A stretch of DNA of 16,141 nt, taken from NCBI GenBank assembly GCA_018061205.1, contig JAGOUP010000005.1, forward strand, positions 1-16,141. The letters run 5' to 3'. How positions within the stretch are numbered: the stretch's first letter is position 1; every line of letters begins with the position of its first letter. Source of the stretch: Candidatus Levyibacteriota bacterium (GTDB lineage: Bacteria > Patescibacteriota > Microgenomatia > Levybacterales > UBA12049). Below are positions 1 through 6,119 of the stretch, in pieces. Position numbers and translations under genes: made by a program. The notes beneath the pieces were generated by a model that ran no database searches, was not told the origin of the DNA, and saw only the letters and a program-made list of their open reading frames with translations.

Positions 1-33
1 ATGATAAACTTAATCAATAGCAATATAGCAATG

Positions 34-48
34 TAACAATTTTTGTTA
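34..48. promoter_or_regulatory. Inverted repeat at the start of the HTH gene
   Basis: A perfect palindrome with arms TAACAA and TTGTTA around TTT ends on the A of the ATG of the HTH gene. Short palindromes over the start region are common autoregulatory operators of small HTH regulators and of toxin-antitoxin operons, so this is a plausible binding site for the protein it precedes. It is short and A+T rich, so chance is possible. Only 47 bases lie upstream in the window and no convincing promoter was found in them. Confidence 0.3.
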
Positions 49-335
49 TGGAAAACCTTTTTAACATCAATCAAGCAGCTTTTATTCTCAAAGTTCACCA
101 TTTAACGGTCCGCCGCTATATAAAGGAAGGACGCCTCAAGGCAATCAAAGCTGGTGGGAACGTGCGCATCAAAGAATCTGAGCTCCAAAACTTCAATAAA
201 GACTTTGCACCCTACACTCGCATCAATACCCAACTTCCTCCGAGGCGACGTAGTGTCACTTCAAAGATATTCACCAGCAGTGATCCCCTGTTTAGACTCC
301 GAGGAAGAGGGGCAAAGCTACACGTAAATATCTAA
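48..335 (+). CDS. Excisionase/MerR-type helix-turn-helix DNA-binding protein
   Basis: A 95-residue protein. Residues about 4-50 show the helix-turn-helix layout of excisionase-family (HTH_17) proteins: INQAAFILKVHHLTVRRYIKE, then GRLKAIKAGGNVRIKESEL, the typical 'x-A-A-x-x-L...T-V-R-R-x-I..G-x-L-x-A' wing pattern. The basic tail (PPRRRSV, then DPLFRLRGRG) has no assigned fold. Proteins of this sort bind DNA as excisionases, phage regulators or antitoxins. Here it sits 46 bp upstream of a co-directional PIN-fold gene, so an antitoxin or autorepressor role is the likeliest. No integrase or att-like repeat was seen nearby, which argues against an excisionase role. The DNA-binding fold is secure; the partner role is inferred. 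Confidence 0.75.
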   Translation: MENLFNINQAAFILKVHHLTVRRYIKEGRLKAIKAGGNVRIKESELQNFNKDFAPYTRINTQLPPRRRSVTSKIFTSSDPLFRLRGRGAKLHVNI

Positions 336-381
336 ATCAATATGATAAGTAATACCATTATAAACATCAAAAAGGATCATC

Positions 382-801
382 ATGACAAGTAAGAAAATAT
401 ATCTCACTGCTAGTCTTTTTGAAGCATTTATTGACCGAGCACATCCAAAACATGAACAGGCAAATGCCTTTTTTCGCTTCTTTGGAGACGATGAATATAT
501 CCTTTATACTGATATACAAACTATCATGCAAGCGTATACTACTATCTACAAAGACATCAGTGCATCCCTCGGAAAAGACTTTATGCGAACCATGATTATC
601 TCCGACATCAATATCCTCTATCCTGAAGATAGTGATATAAAAGCAGCAATGAAAGCACTGATGGCATATCAATCAAATGAATTGTCATTTCCCCAAGCGC
701 TCACCGCAGTTCTCGCTGAGAAGCGAGAGATTTCGCAGATTTGTACATTTGACTATCTCCACCCCCTGTTCGGCCAAACACCTTTCTTCTTGCCGATGTA
801 G
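382..801 (+). CDS. PIN-fold protein with a degenerate active site
   Basis: A 139-residue protein whose start is supported by AAAGGA about 7 nt before the ATG. It aligns by eye with the VapC-like PIN domain along its whole length: a beta-1 start (IYLTASLFEAFIDRAHPKH), an IMQAYTTIY helix, the LSFPQALTAVLA helix and a CTFDYLHPLFG end. In active PIN nucleases these places read L-D-T/A-S, xxE-L/Y, LSFxDA and TFD. Here the first Asp is Thr8, the Glu is Gln and the LSFxDA Asp is Gln; only the last Asp (TFD) remains. It is therefore probably not a metal-dependent RNase and may act as an RNA-binding, inhibitory or relic partner of the HTH protein. There is no frameshift or stop, so the gene looks maintained. 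It converges with the intact PIN toxin 55 bp away. Confidence 0.7.
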   Translation: MTSKKIYLTASLFEAFIDRAHPKHEQANAFFRFFGDDEYILYTDIQTIMQAYTTIYKDISASLGKDFMRTMIISDINILYPEDSDIKAAMKALMAYQSNELSFPQALTAVLAEKREISQICTFDYLHPLFGQTPFFLPM

Positions 802-856
802 ACTTGCAAGGGTAAAGCGTGAAGGGAAAAGGGGGAAACAGAAACGATACATGATA
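802..856. repeat. Spacer with a G/A-rich dispersed word
   Basis: The gap between two convergent PIN-type genes. It carries a purine-rich word at 812-831 that matches 17 of 20 bases with the reverse complement of 8364-8383 inside mreB. No hairpin followed by a T-run, and so no clear terminator, was seen. Confidence 0.4.
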
Positions 857-1240
857 CTAGAACGCAAACAGTTTGAGATTCGGAATTTGAGAGAAATGTT
901 TGGTATTCAGCGTCACTACTGTAGCTTCTATCTCTAGAGCAGATGCTGCGATGATGTAATCTTGGGCGCTAAACGTTTTCCCAGTATCTCTATATAACTC
1001 CCCTGCTGCTTTCGCAATTTTCTCAGTTAAATCCACTTTCTTAAAATTACCAATGAGCAAGTTTATTTCTTCCTTTACTGAGGATGTCTTACTGCTTTTT
1101 CCAGAAAATAGTTCATATATGACAACTGTGGGTATAAATAGATATGCCTTCTCTTCTTCTAAAGCATCAAAAATTTGTTTACCTGCCTTCCCTCTTCGCA
1201 AGTAATCAATCAATATACTCGTATCGAGAATATATTTCAT
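857..1240 (-). CDS. vapC: VapC-type PIN domain ribonuclease toxin
   Basis: A 127-residue protein, the usual size for VapC. All PIN landmarks are present: YILDTSILIDYL at the N-terminus with the first catalytic Asp (D6), the E of VVIYELFSGK, the D of FSAQDYIIAASAL, and VVTLNTKHFSQIP at the end (an N in the fourth position, which is common). VapC proteins are Mg-dependent endoribonucleases that cleave tRNA or rRNA when their antitoxin is degraded. The ATG overlaps the TGA of the upstream antitoxin gene (ATGA), so translation is probably coupled and the pair is a type II toxin-antitoxin module. The RNA target cannot be read from the sequence. Confidence 0.9.
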   Translation of the reverse strand: MKYILDTSILIDYLRRGKAGKQIFDALEEEKAYLFIPTVVIYELFSGKSSKTSSVKEEINLLIGNFKKVDLTEKIAKAAGELYRDTGKTFSAQDYIIAASALEIEATVVTLNTKHFSQIPNLKLFAF

Positions 1241-1536
1241 TTCTTTTTCTTAATTGTAGTAAAATCTATACCCTTATCCCAATTGCCAAAATCTCCCCAT
1301 GCCCCTTTCTTTCTGGTTGGCGCAATCTCTTCTACTGTATAGTCTTTCAAAAGACCATATGTTGCATCTAAGGATTTGCGTAAAGCCTTCCAATCAGTTC
1401 CCTGTTTTTGTGGTTTGAGAACTGCTACGATTTTTTTATCCTTTTCAATCACCACTTCCTTCCCTTTTGCCACTTCATCAAGCAAGGAAAAAAAGTTATT
1501 TCTCGCTTTGGTCGCTGATACGGTAATACTATTCAT
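1237..1536 (-). CDS. Phd/YefM-family antitoxin
   Basis: The N-terminal half, NSITVSATKARNNFFSLLDE followed by VAKGKEVVIEKDKKIVAVLKP, is the Phd/YefM fold: a strand, the 'ATKARNNF..LLDEV' helix, and the 'VVIEKDKKIVAVL' hairpin. The C-terminal part (GLLKDYTVEEIAPTRKKG, then WDKGIDFTTIKKKK) is the flexible tail that would wrap the toxin. The protein would bind its own promoter and neutralise the PIN toxin whose start it overlaps. An in-frame ATG six bases upstream (1542) was rejected as start because the -10 box ends at 1545, placing that ATG before the expected transcription start. From 1536 the protein has 99 residues and the mRNA is leaderless or has a leader of 1-2 nt. Confidence 0.85.
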   Translation of the reverse strand: MNSITVSATKARNNFFSLLDEVAKGKEVVIEKDKKIVAVLKPQKQGTDWKALRKSLDATYGLLKDYTVEEIAPTRKKGAWGDFGNWDKGIDFTTIKKKK

Positions 1537-1544
1537 ATACATCT

Positions 1545-1573
1545 ATTTTATCCCTCAATGTACATCTTGTCAA
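1545..1573 (-). promoter_or_regulatory. Consensus promoter of the toxin-antitoxin pair with TGTACA core
   Basis: On the minus strand TTGACA (1573-1568), a 17-bp spacer and TAAAAT (1550-1545) form a near-perfect housekeeping sigma promoter. The -10 box ends 8 nt before the ATG at 1536. The spacer holds the palindrome ATGTACAT (1558-1565), whose TGTACA core is, as I recall, the core described for YefM operators. A related AGATGTATAT lies over the predicted start site (1544-1535), a copy of AGATGTACAT in the spacer (1567-1558). The two make a plausible antitoxin operator. Confidence 0.7.
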
Positions 1574-1600
1574 TAGAGAATGGTGGAATTTTTACTCTCA

Positions 1601-1625
1601 ATATCCAACACCGGGTGTTGGATAT
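1601..1625. repeat. Perfect 12-bp inverted repeat with one central base
   Basis: ATATCCAACACC, a single G, then the exact reverse complement. It begins one base after the stop codon of the last glycosyltransferase gene and lies 28 bp upstream of the toxin-antitoxin -35 box. As RNA it would fold with a small loop at the end of the GT transcript, but no T-run follows in that direction, so it is not a textbook intrinsic terminator. It could equally be a protein binding site that separates two transcription units. Confidence 0.5.
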
Positions 1626-1626
1626 A

Positions 1627-2799
1627 TTATTTCGGATTGATTATGGAGATATACAGAGCTTCGTAGTTGTCTACCATTCTCTCAGCAGTGAAGTGCTCCT
1701 CTACTCGCTTTCGGGATAGCTGACGCATCTTTGTGTAGTCTTCAAGTGATAAGGCATACAGTCTTTCAACTGCTTCTTTCATACCTTCGATTCCTGTTTT
1801 TTTGATGATGAAATCCCCCCTGATATCATCATCTGATGGATTGACCAAAAACCCTGTCTCGCCATCAATGACTATTTCTGGTACCGATCCCCTCGCAAAT
1901 GCAATCACCGGCGTTCCTGTTGCCATGGCTTCTATCATCACCAACCCAAACGGCTCCTCCCACTGCAACGGAAACAAAAATGCTTTGCCGTTGCCCAAAA
2001 AAGCAGCTTTTTGTGCATCAGTTGGAAAAAATCCAAAGATAGCTATCTTGCCTTCTTTTTGATATGGTTCAATCGTTTCTTTGAAATAATCACTCTCTTT
2101 GTAATTGTCACTACTGGCAATTGCTAATTTTTTCTGTGTACTCAAAGCTGCTTGTATCGCAATGTCTACACCTTTGTCAGGCAATATTCTCCCAATAAAT
2201 ACTAAATCATCAGATGTATTTTCTATCAATGGATACTTTTCAAGATCTATTCCATGATAAATATTTGCAACAAAATTAAGTCTCACAATACTTTTTCGCT
2301 GAGACATACTGATTGAGACATAGTTCTGTTCTTTAAACAATGTTAATCGTTCATATTCAATCGTATGCTCTGTTTGAGGAAGCGGATCGTGCAATGTATA
2401 GATTGTAGGAAATCCAGTCACTTTATCAAAATAATGTGCGGTAAAATTAATAAATGAATGGATGATATCTATCTTTCCATCTCGCGCATCCAGATATGCT
2501 TTCATGGTCAAATCATTTTCAAAATCTGATCGAACAACCTCACTCGTTCTAAATTTTCTGGCATCTTCATCAAGGTTTTTTGCTCGTTCATAAACCAAAT
2601 TTGTATCAGTCAGTTGTTCATTTCCCGAAATACTCTCCCCTGTTGTTTTGACATCTGAAGAAGTATAGAACAATACTGTATGACCTTTTTCTTTCAATCC
2701 ATTTACCAAATCAACAGCAAGAGGAAGCGGGGCAAATATTTTCCCATCACCATATGCATGAGTAGTCAGAATATCAGGAAGAAGAATTCCAATCCGCAT
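1627..2799 (-). CDS. GT4-family glycosyltransferase (third of the cluster)
   Basis: A 390-residue GT-B enzyme, likely to transfer a sugar from a nucleotide-sugar donor during surface glycan synthesis at the cytoplasmic membrane face. The N-terminal acceptor domain starts MRIGILLPDI. The C-terminal donor domain shows NIYHGIDLEKY (about 179-189), FIGRILPDKG (201-210) with the basic donor-phosphate residues, and the retaining E-x7-E signature in EEPFGLVMIEAMATGTPVIA (E282, E290), followed by GSVPEIVIDGETGFLV. It starts 2 bp after the stop of the previous GT gene with no Shine-Dalgarno sequence, so translation is probably coupled. It is clearly a paralogue of the preceding gene (EEPFGLVM.EAM..GTPVI and RKRVE(E/D)HF near the end). 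Sugar and acceptor are unknown. Confidence 0.88.
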   Translation of the reverse strand: MRIGILLPDILTTHAYGDGKIFAPLPLAVDLVNGLKEKGHTVLFYTSSDVKTTGESISGNEQLTDTNLVYERAKNLDEDARKFRTSEVVRSDFENDLTMKAYLDARDGKIDIIHSFINFTAHYFDKVTGFPTIYTLHDPLPQTEHTIEYERLTLFKEQNYVSISMSQRKSIVRLNFVANIYHGIDLEKYPLIENTSDDLVFIGRILPDKGVDIAIQAALSTQKKLAIASSDNYKESDYFKETIEPYQKEGKIAIFGFFPTDAQKAAFLGNGKAFLFPLQWEEPFGLVMIEAMATGTPVIAFARGSVPEIVIDGETGFLVNPSDDDIRGDFIIKKTGIEGMKEAVERLYALSLEDYTKMRQLSRKRVEEHFTAERMVDNYEALYISIINPK

Positions 2800-2801
2800 A
2801 G

Positions 2802-3896
2802 TTATTTTTTTTGAATAAGCTCTGTATAAAGTGCTTCATATCCCTCAACCATTTTAGCAATACTAAAATGGTCCTCTACTCGTTTTCGACAATCAAATGC
2901 CTTGATGCTCTCTATCTTTGCCAATGCTTCAGCAAGACCGTCTATATCCTTTTCCGGTGCTACCACAAACCCTGTTTCTCCTTCTGCAACCACTTCACGC
3001 ACTGATCCTCTATCAAATCCTATGACTGGTGTCCCACAACTCATGGCTTCTGCCATAACCAATCCAAAGGGTTCTTCCTGATTGATCGTCATCAAAAATA
3101 CTTTTGCATCTTGCATCAATGAAACGACTTTTTCAGTAGACAGTGATTGCTTTGGAGACACATCTCCTACCCACTGAATCTGTTCATTTAAATGTGGTTT
3201 TACATCTTGCTCGAAAAACGCAGGATCTTCTACTACGCCGCCTAACATAAGATTACTCCCAGTTTTTTGTGCTAAGGCGATAGCATGCCGCACTCCTTTC
3301 GGATCCATAAATGTGCCATCTGCATTTTTAGCTTTTGGTAATCTCCCTAACCAGAATAAATAATCCCCTTTTTCTTCTTTGTATGCATATGTTTTTGTGT
3401 CTACCCCGTTATAGACCACTCCAGCAAATTTCGTCTTTTTATACAGCTGTGTATATGCATGTGACAGGGCAACAAAAGAAGAATTGTGAAACAAAGAAAG
3501 TGTCTCATCCATATAATCGTCATATAGTGCATGTAATGTCGAAAGTAATGGAATCTTCAATTGTGTATCGACGATATGAGGAAAAAAATCAGGATACGTG
3601 TGATTGTGAACGACGTCAAAGTTTTCTTGCAAAGCAACTATGTGCTTTGCCTGCATCGTTAAAAAAGCAATATCGCGAATAAAATCATTCTCAACAGGAG
3701 GAAGAGATGTCCATCCTTTCGGGATAACGGGAATGATAGTGGCACCCTCCACAATACTATCTCCTGTTCCCAAAACGCTCACATCATGTCCTCTTTCAAC
3801 AAGCCCATGTGCTACTTCATAAATGATACGGGAACGAGAAGCAAATTCATCTGGTGCAATACGACGTTTTAAACTAGAGACAATGAGGACTCGCAT
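2802..3896 (-). CDS. GT4-family glycosyltransferase (second of the cluster)
   Basis: A 364-residue GT-B protein. MRVLIVSSLKRRIAPDEFASRSR opens the acceptor domain and VVHNHTYPDFF is the usual buried strand. The donor domain has GVVYNGVDTKTY (about 159-170), FWLGRLPKAK (181-190) and the E-x7-E motif in EEPFGLVMAEAMSCGTPVIG (E275, E283), then GSVREVVAEGETGFVV. 'RL...G' and 'MDPKGVRHAIALAQ' match donor-binding segments of retaining GT4 enzymes. It lies 28 bp after the first GT gene but also has its own extended -10 promoter directly at the ATG. The order and likeness to the third gene suggest local duplication. Substrate unknown. Confidence 0.88.
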   Translation of the reverse strand: MRVLIVSSLKRRIAPDEFASRSRIIYEVAHGLVERGHDVSVLGTGDSIVEGATIIPVIPKGWTSLPPVENDFIRDIAFLTMQAKHIVALQENFDVVHNHTYPDFFPHIVDTQLKIPLLSTLHALYDDYMDETLSLFHNSSFVALSHAYTQLYKKTKFAGVVYNGVDTKTYAYKEEKGDYLFWLGRLPKAKNADGTFMDPKGVRHAIALAQKTGSNLMLGGVVEDPAFFEQDVKPHLNEQIQWVGDVSPKQSLSTEKVVSLMQDAKVFLMTINQEEPFGLVMAEAMSCGTPVIGFDRGSVREVVAEGETGFVVAPEKDIDGLAEALAKIESIKAFDCRKRVEDHFSIAKMVEGYEALYTELIQKK

Positions 3897-3902
3897 ATAA
3901 GA

Positions 3903-3911
3903 AGTATATCA
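3903..3911 (-). promoter_or_regulatory. Extended -10 promoter at the second GT gene
   Basis: On the minus strand TGA-TATACT (3911-3903) is an extended -10 element (TGn plus a 5/6 match). Exactly TCTTAT separates it from the ATG at 3896, so the A of the start codon is the expected first transcribed base. The -35 region is poor, as is usual when TGn is present. It suggests a second, internal transcription start in the GT cluster. Confidence 0.5.
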
Positions 3912-3924
3912 GTTTTAGGAGGTA

Positions 3925-5163
3925 TTAGAAAAGGAAGGTTTTGATTGGCATGATTTTTTTCACCAATCTATCCAGTGGTCCAGCATCAACAATTTTTTCT
4001 TTCACTCGTGTTTCTTCATATAACTTTTCAAATCGTTGGGCAATTTTGGGCCATGCAAATTTTTCAATAACTGTTTTATACCCATTGTCACGAAGCTTGA
4101 TACGTCGTTCATCATCTAAAAGCAACGCGTTGACCACGGTTCCCAACTCTTTACTATTTCGTGCTTTGATCAGTGTTCCATTTACTCCATCAGCAATAAT
4201 AGAAAGCACGCCACCTTTTCTGGTTGCAACGACTGCTGTTTGTGCTGCCATCGCTTCTAAAATAGTGAGACCGAGTGGTTCATCCCATACAGATGGTGAA
4301 ACATACAAATTTGCTCGTTCGTAAAATGCGTGATACATAGGATTGGATGTTTGCATATAGCCAACCAAAATAACATTTTTCAAATTTCGCTTTTTTATTT
4401 CTGCCTCTAAAACAGGTCTTTCAGGACCATCACCAACAATCATAATAGTCCCTTTGATTTTTTCAGCAGCACGTACGAGATAGACAACACCTTTGTTTTT
4501 TGTCAAACGACCGGTAAATAGTACGATCTTTTGCCCTGCTACTTTGTATTTTTTATCTATCTCTCCCATGACTTTTAAATCACGTTTGAAAGGAGCCAAA
4601 TTGACTCCCCCAGGAATCACGAGTGTTTTGCGCTTTATGGCATATCCAAAGATTTGAAAATACCATTTCTTGGTAAAATCTGAAACTGCTGTTATGTATT
4701 TTGCTCCTCTGTTGGCATCTGAGATGAGTGGGATGAATCGTCTGTCTTTGACCAGATAGGCTAAATCACTGCCATGAGTTGTCATGATATATCGAATACC
4801 AAACATGGCTTTGATGGTACGACCTATTTCAGGAAGAAAAGCAGTATGGAAGACATGCACAACATCCGGTTTGAAATCCTCCACTGCTGCTAACGATGTA
4901 TGAAGATATGTAGCGTATAAATCCCCGAGTTCCTTTCCTTTCATCTCTCCGAGTGGCTTGGCTTTTGGCATTTCCGGATGACCAACAAATACTGCTTGGG
5001 GAGCATTGACCGAATAGAGTTTGATATCTGCGAGTTGTCTTTTGTCTGGCGCGACAATACCCACGGTATGACCCCGTTTGATCAATTCAGCTGACAGTTC
5101 ACGAAGATATGAACCGCTGCCATTCCCCCATAGTGGAAACATGTATAGGAATAGAATGCGCAT
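3925..5163 (-). CDS. GT4-family glycosyltransferase (first of the cluster)
   Basis: A 412-residue GT-B enzyme, more distant from the two downstream paralogues. The N-terminus MRILFLYMFPLWGNGSGSYL holds the glycine-rich acceptor loop of GT4 proteins. Then come DVVHVFHTAFLPEIGR, the ITAVSDFTKKW hinge region, LVIPGGVNLAPFK (about 181-193), LFTGRLTKNKG (215-225), IMIVGDGPERPVLE, and the E-x7-E motif in DEPLGLTILEAMAAQTAVV (E295, E303). The closing part KFAWPKIAQRFEKLYEE is typical of the family's C-terminal helix. It probably works in the same surface-glycan pathway as the next two genes. Its promoter could not be placed because the upstream region is made of repeats. Confidence 0.88.
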   Translation of the reverse strand: MRILFLYMFPLWGNGSGSYLRELSAELIKRGHTVGIVAPDKRQLADIKLYSVNAPQAVFVGHPEMPKAKPLGEMKGKELGDLYATYLHTSLAAVEDFKPDVVHVFHTAFLPEIGRTIKAMFGIRYIMTTHGSDLAYLVKDRRFIPLISDANRGAKYITAVSDFTKKWYFQIFGYAIKRKTLVIPGGVNLAPFKRDLKVMGEIDKKYKVAGQKIVLFTGRLTKNKGVVYLVRAAEKIKGTIMIVGDGPERPVLEAEIKKRNLKNVILVGYMQTSNPMYHAFYERANLYVSPSVWDEPLGLTILEAMAAQTAVVATRKGGVLSIIADGVNGTLIKARNSKELGTVVNALLLDDERRIKLRDNGYKTVIEKFAWPKIAQRFEKLYEETRVKEKIVDAGPLDRLVKKIMPIKTFLF

Positions 5164-5270
5164 AATTAAAAGCTATTTACCATTTATCATTCTCCATTTG
5201 CCATTTATTTGCAATATATCAATTTAAAAATTTTCAATGGAAAATGAAACCTGGAAAATGGAAAATCCGT
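5164..5270. repeat. CCATTT/AAATGG word repeat
   Basis: Degenerate copies of an (A/T)TTxCCATTT word on the left (about 5175-5211) and of its complement (GGAAAATG, GGAAAATGG) on the right (about 5239-5266). The arms can pair. Similar words recur around 6741-6833 and 9281-9366. No gene is visible. Confidence 0.5.
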
Positions 5271-5372
5271 TTGGTCAGTATACCATATGGAAGGCAAATC
5301 GTATATATAGTAATCGTGTTTGGGATGAATCTAGTGATGATTGGGTGTTTATAGTCTGGGATTCCTCTCCTT

Positions 5373-5456
5373 TGTCATGCTGAGTGAAACGAAGCATCTT
5401 TGCTATAAGATTCTTCACTTCGTTCCCTCCAAAGGCGGGCAGGCAGGATGACAAGG
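5373..5456. repeat. Imperfect inverted 'GTCAT..TGAGTGAAACGAAG' element
   Basis: The left side TGTCATGCTGAGTGAAACG is answered by GATTCTTCACTTCGTTCCCT and, further right, GGATGACA, so the unit is framed by GTCAT and ATGAC and folds back on itself. A relative of its right half (GGATTCTTCACGTCGTTCAG...ATGACA) lies at 7974-8000. It resembles a small non-autonomous or REP-like dispersed element; no transposase is nearby. ORFs read through it are not convincing. Confidence 0.5.
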
Positions 5457-5469
5457 ATGAATTGTCCCT

Positions 5470-5494
5470 GCCTCGCCGGCAGGCGGGCTTTTTT
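5470..5494 (+). terminator. Intrinsic terminator with no gene upstream
   Basis: GCC-T-CGCC / GGCG-GGC forms a 7-bp GC stem with one bulged T and loop GGCA, followed at once by TTTTTT (5489-5494). An alternative stem is CCTGCC/GGCAGG. This is the best intrinsic terminator in the window, yet no plus-strand gene precedes it: the GT operon runs away to the left. Either it ends an unrecognised short plus-strand RNA or it is part of a mobile repeat (a GGCGGGCAGGCAGG word lies just upstream). Confidence 0.55.
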
Positions 5495-5728
5495 CTTGTC
5501 ACTTAAAATCTCCTTTTGATAAAATGCATCAAAATACATAGTAATATACTTTAATACACAGTAATGCATCTAAAATTGAGGTGTTTACAAGGTTTTGTAT
5601 GCTGGATTACTTTCTTCTTCACAGCACATCTGCTACAATCCGCGCAGTTAGCAATTAGCAACTGGCAATTAGCTATTAGTAATTGCTGCTAGACGCTAGA
5701 CCCTAGTTTCTAAACGCTAGCACGCACT
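5495..5728. repeat. Gene-free stretch of short word repeats
   Basis: Holds near-direct repeats of AATACAxAGTAAT (about 5533-5566), then GCAATTAGC-type words (about 5646-5686, with AGTAATTGC as inverted partner) and CTAGAC/CTAGCAC words (about 5689-5722). A possible extended -10 (TGC-TACAAT, ending near 5638) faces right. No ORF or recognisable RNA gene was seen. Confidence 0.4.
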
Positions 5729-5756
5729 TTGACAGAATCTACTTAGTAAATACACT
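5729..5756 (+). promoter_or_regulatory. Promoter of the zinc-ribbon cassette
   Basis: TTGACA (5729-5734), a 16-bp spacer and TACACT (5751-5756) give a perfect -35 and a 4/6 -10. Transcription would start near 5763 and give a leader of about 70 nt that contains most of the hairpin at 5756-5811 before the small membrane protein gene at 5832. Confidence 0.5.
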
Positions 5757-5811
5757 ATTCCAGACAAGACTGTGGTTCGATACAAATCGAGCTAGATTCT
5801 TGTTTGGAATA
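5756..5811 (+). promoter_or_regulatory. 14-bp long-stem hairpin in the cassette leader
   Basis: The arm 5756-5769 (TATTCCAGACAAGA) pairs with 5798-5811 along all 14 positions; one pair is G with T, which is a G-U pair if the plus strand is transcribed. The inner region contains a further small stem, TCGAT-ACAA-ATCGA. The hairpin sits between the promoter and the start of the small gene, so it could be a leader control element or an RNA-processing site. If the start is near 5763 the first bases of the arm are not transcribed. Confidence 0.45.
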
Positions 5812-5831
5812 CACGTACGCTGGGGGTAACG

Positions 5832-6002
5832 ATGCTTGCCTTGATCATTCTCGGTATTTGCATAGGGATACTGACGTTGCTGCTTCTAGGAGTGATGGGA
5901 TGGGTATGGTTTACACACTACAAAGTGTGCCATGTCTGTCATAGACATTACTCAATGCGCCAGATAAAACAAAACATCTGCAAATCCTGCAGAAAAGTTT
6001 AA
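5832..6002 (+). CDS. Small membrane protein with a C-terminal zinc ribbon
   Basis: A 56-residue ORF with GGGGG about 6 nt before the ATG as ribosome binding site. Residues 2-27 form one hydrophobic helix (LALIILGICIGILTLLLLGV then MGWVWF). The remaining 29 residues are basic and contain two CxxC pairs, CHVC (33-36) and CKSC (50-53), separated by 13 residues: a four-Cys zinc ribbon facing the cytoplasm if the positive-inside rule holds. I do not recognise the family. It is the first gene of a plus-strand cassette with the 144-residue protein. Candidate roles are a membrane-tethered RNA- or protein-binding adaptor; none can be shown here. The hydrophobic helix, CxxC spacing and ribosome binding site together make it unlikely to be chance. 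Confidence 0.65.
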   Translation: MLALIILGICIGILTLLLLGVMGWVWFTHYKVCHVCHRHYSMRQIKQNICKSCRKV

Positions 6003-6004
6003 CT

Positions 6005-6074
6005 CACCTTGGAGGTGCCGGCAAACGTCGGGGTTCGCACACCCCACTAGCCTTCCAAGACCAGGTTTTGGAAG
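6005..6074 (+). promoter_or_regulatory. Intercistronic run of three hairpins with alternative pairing
   Basis: Between the zinc-ribbon gene and the next gene three stems can form: CACCT-TGG-AGGTG (6005-6017), GGGGT-TCGCAC-ACCCC (6030-6045) and CTTCCAAGA-CCAGG-TTTTGGAAG (6052-6074, 9 bp with one G-U). A competing helix CTTGGA (6008-6013) with TCCAAG (6054-6059) would break the first and third hairpins. Such exclusive pairings are typical of RNA switches, attenuators or ribosomal-protein-like leader sites. It matches no riboswitch class I can recognise. It stands 32 nt before the AAAGGA ribosome binding site (6106-6111) of the 144-residue protein. Confidence 0.4.
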
Positions 6075-6119
6075 ATCGCCGATACGAGACATAGATAGTG
6101 GTCTGAAAGGACTACGACC

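Noticed and set aside
48..335. Excisionase of an integrated element
   Set aside because: The HTH type allows it, but no integrase, att-site repeat or phage gene was seen; the neighbouring PIN gene gives a better explanation.
5275..5569. Two minus-strand ORFs of 64-75 residues
   Set aside because: They translate the fold-back element and the terminator; composition is repeat-like (KKPACRRGRDNSS) and no start signal is present.
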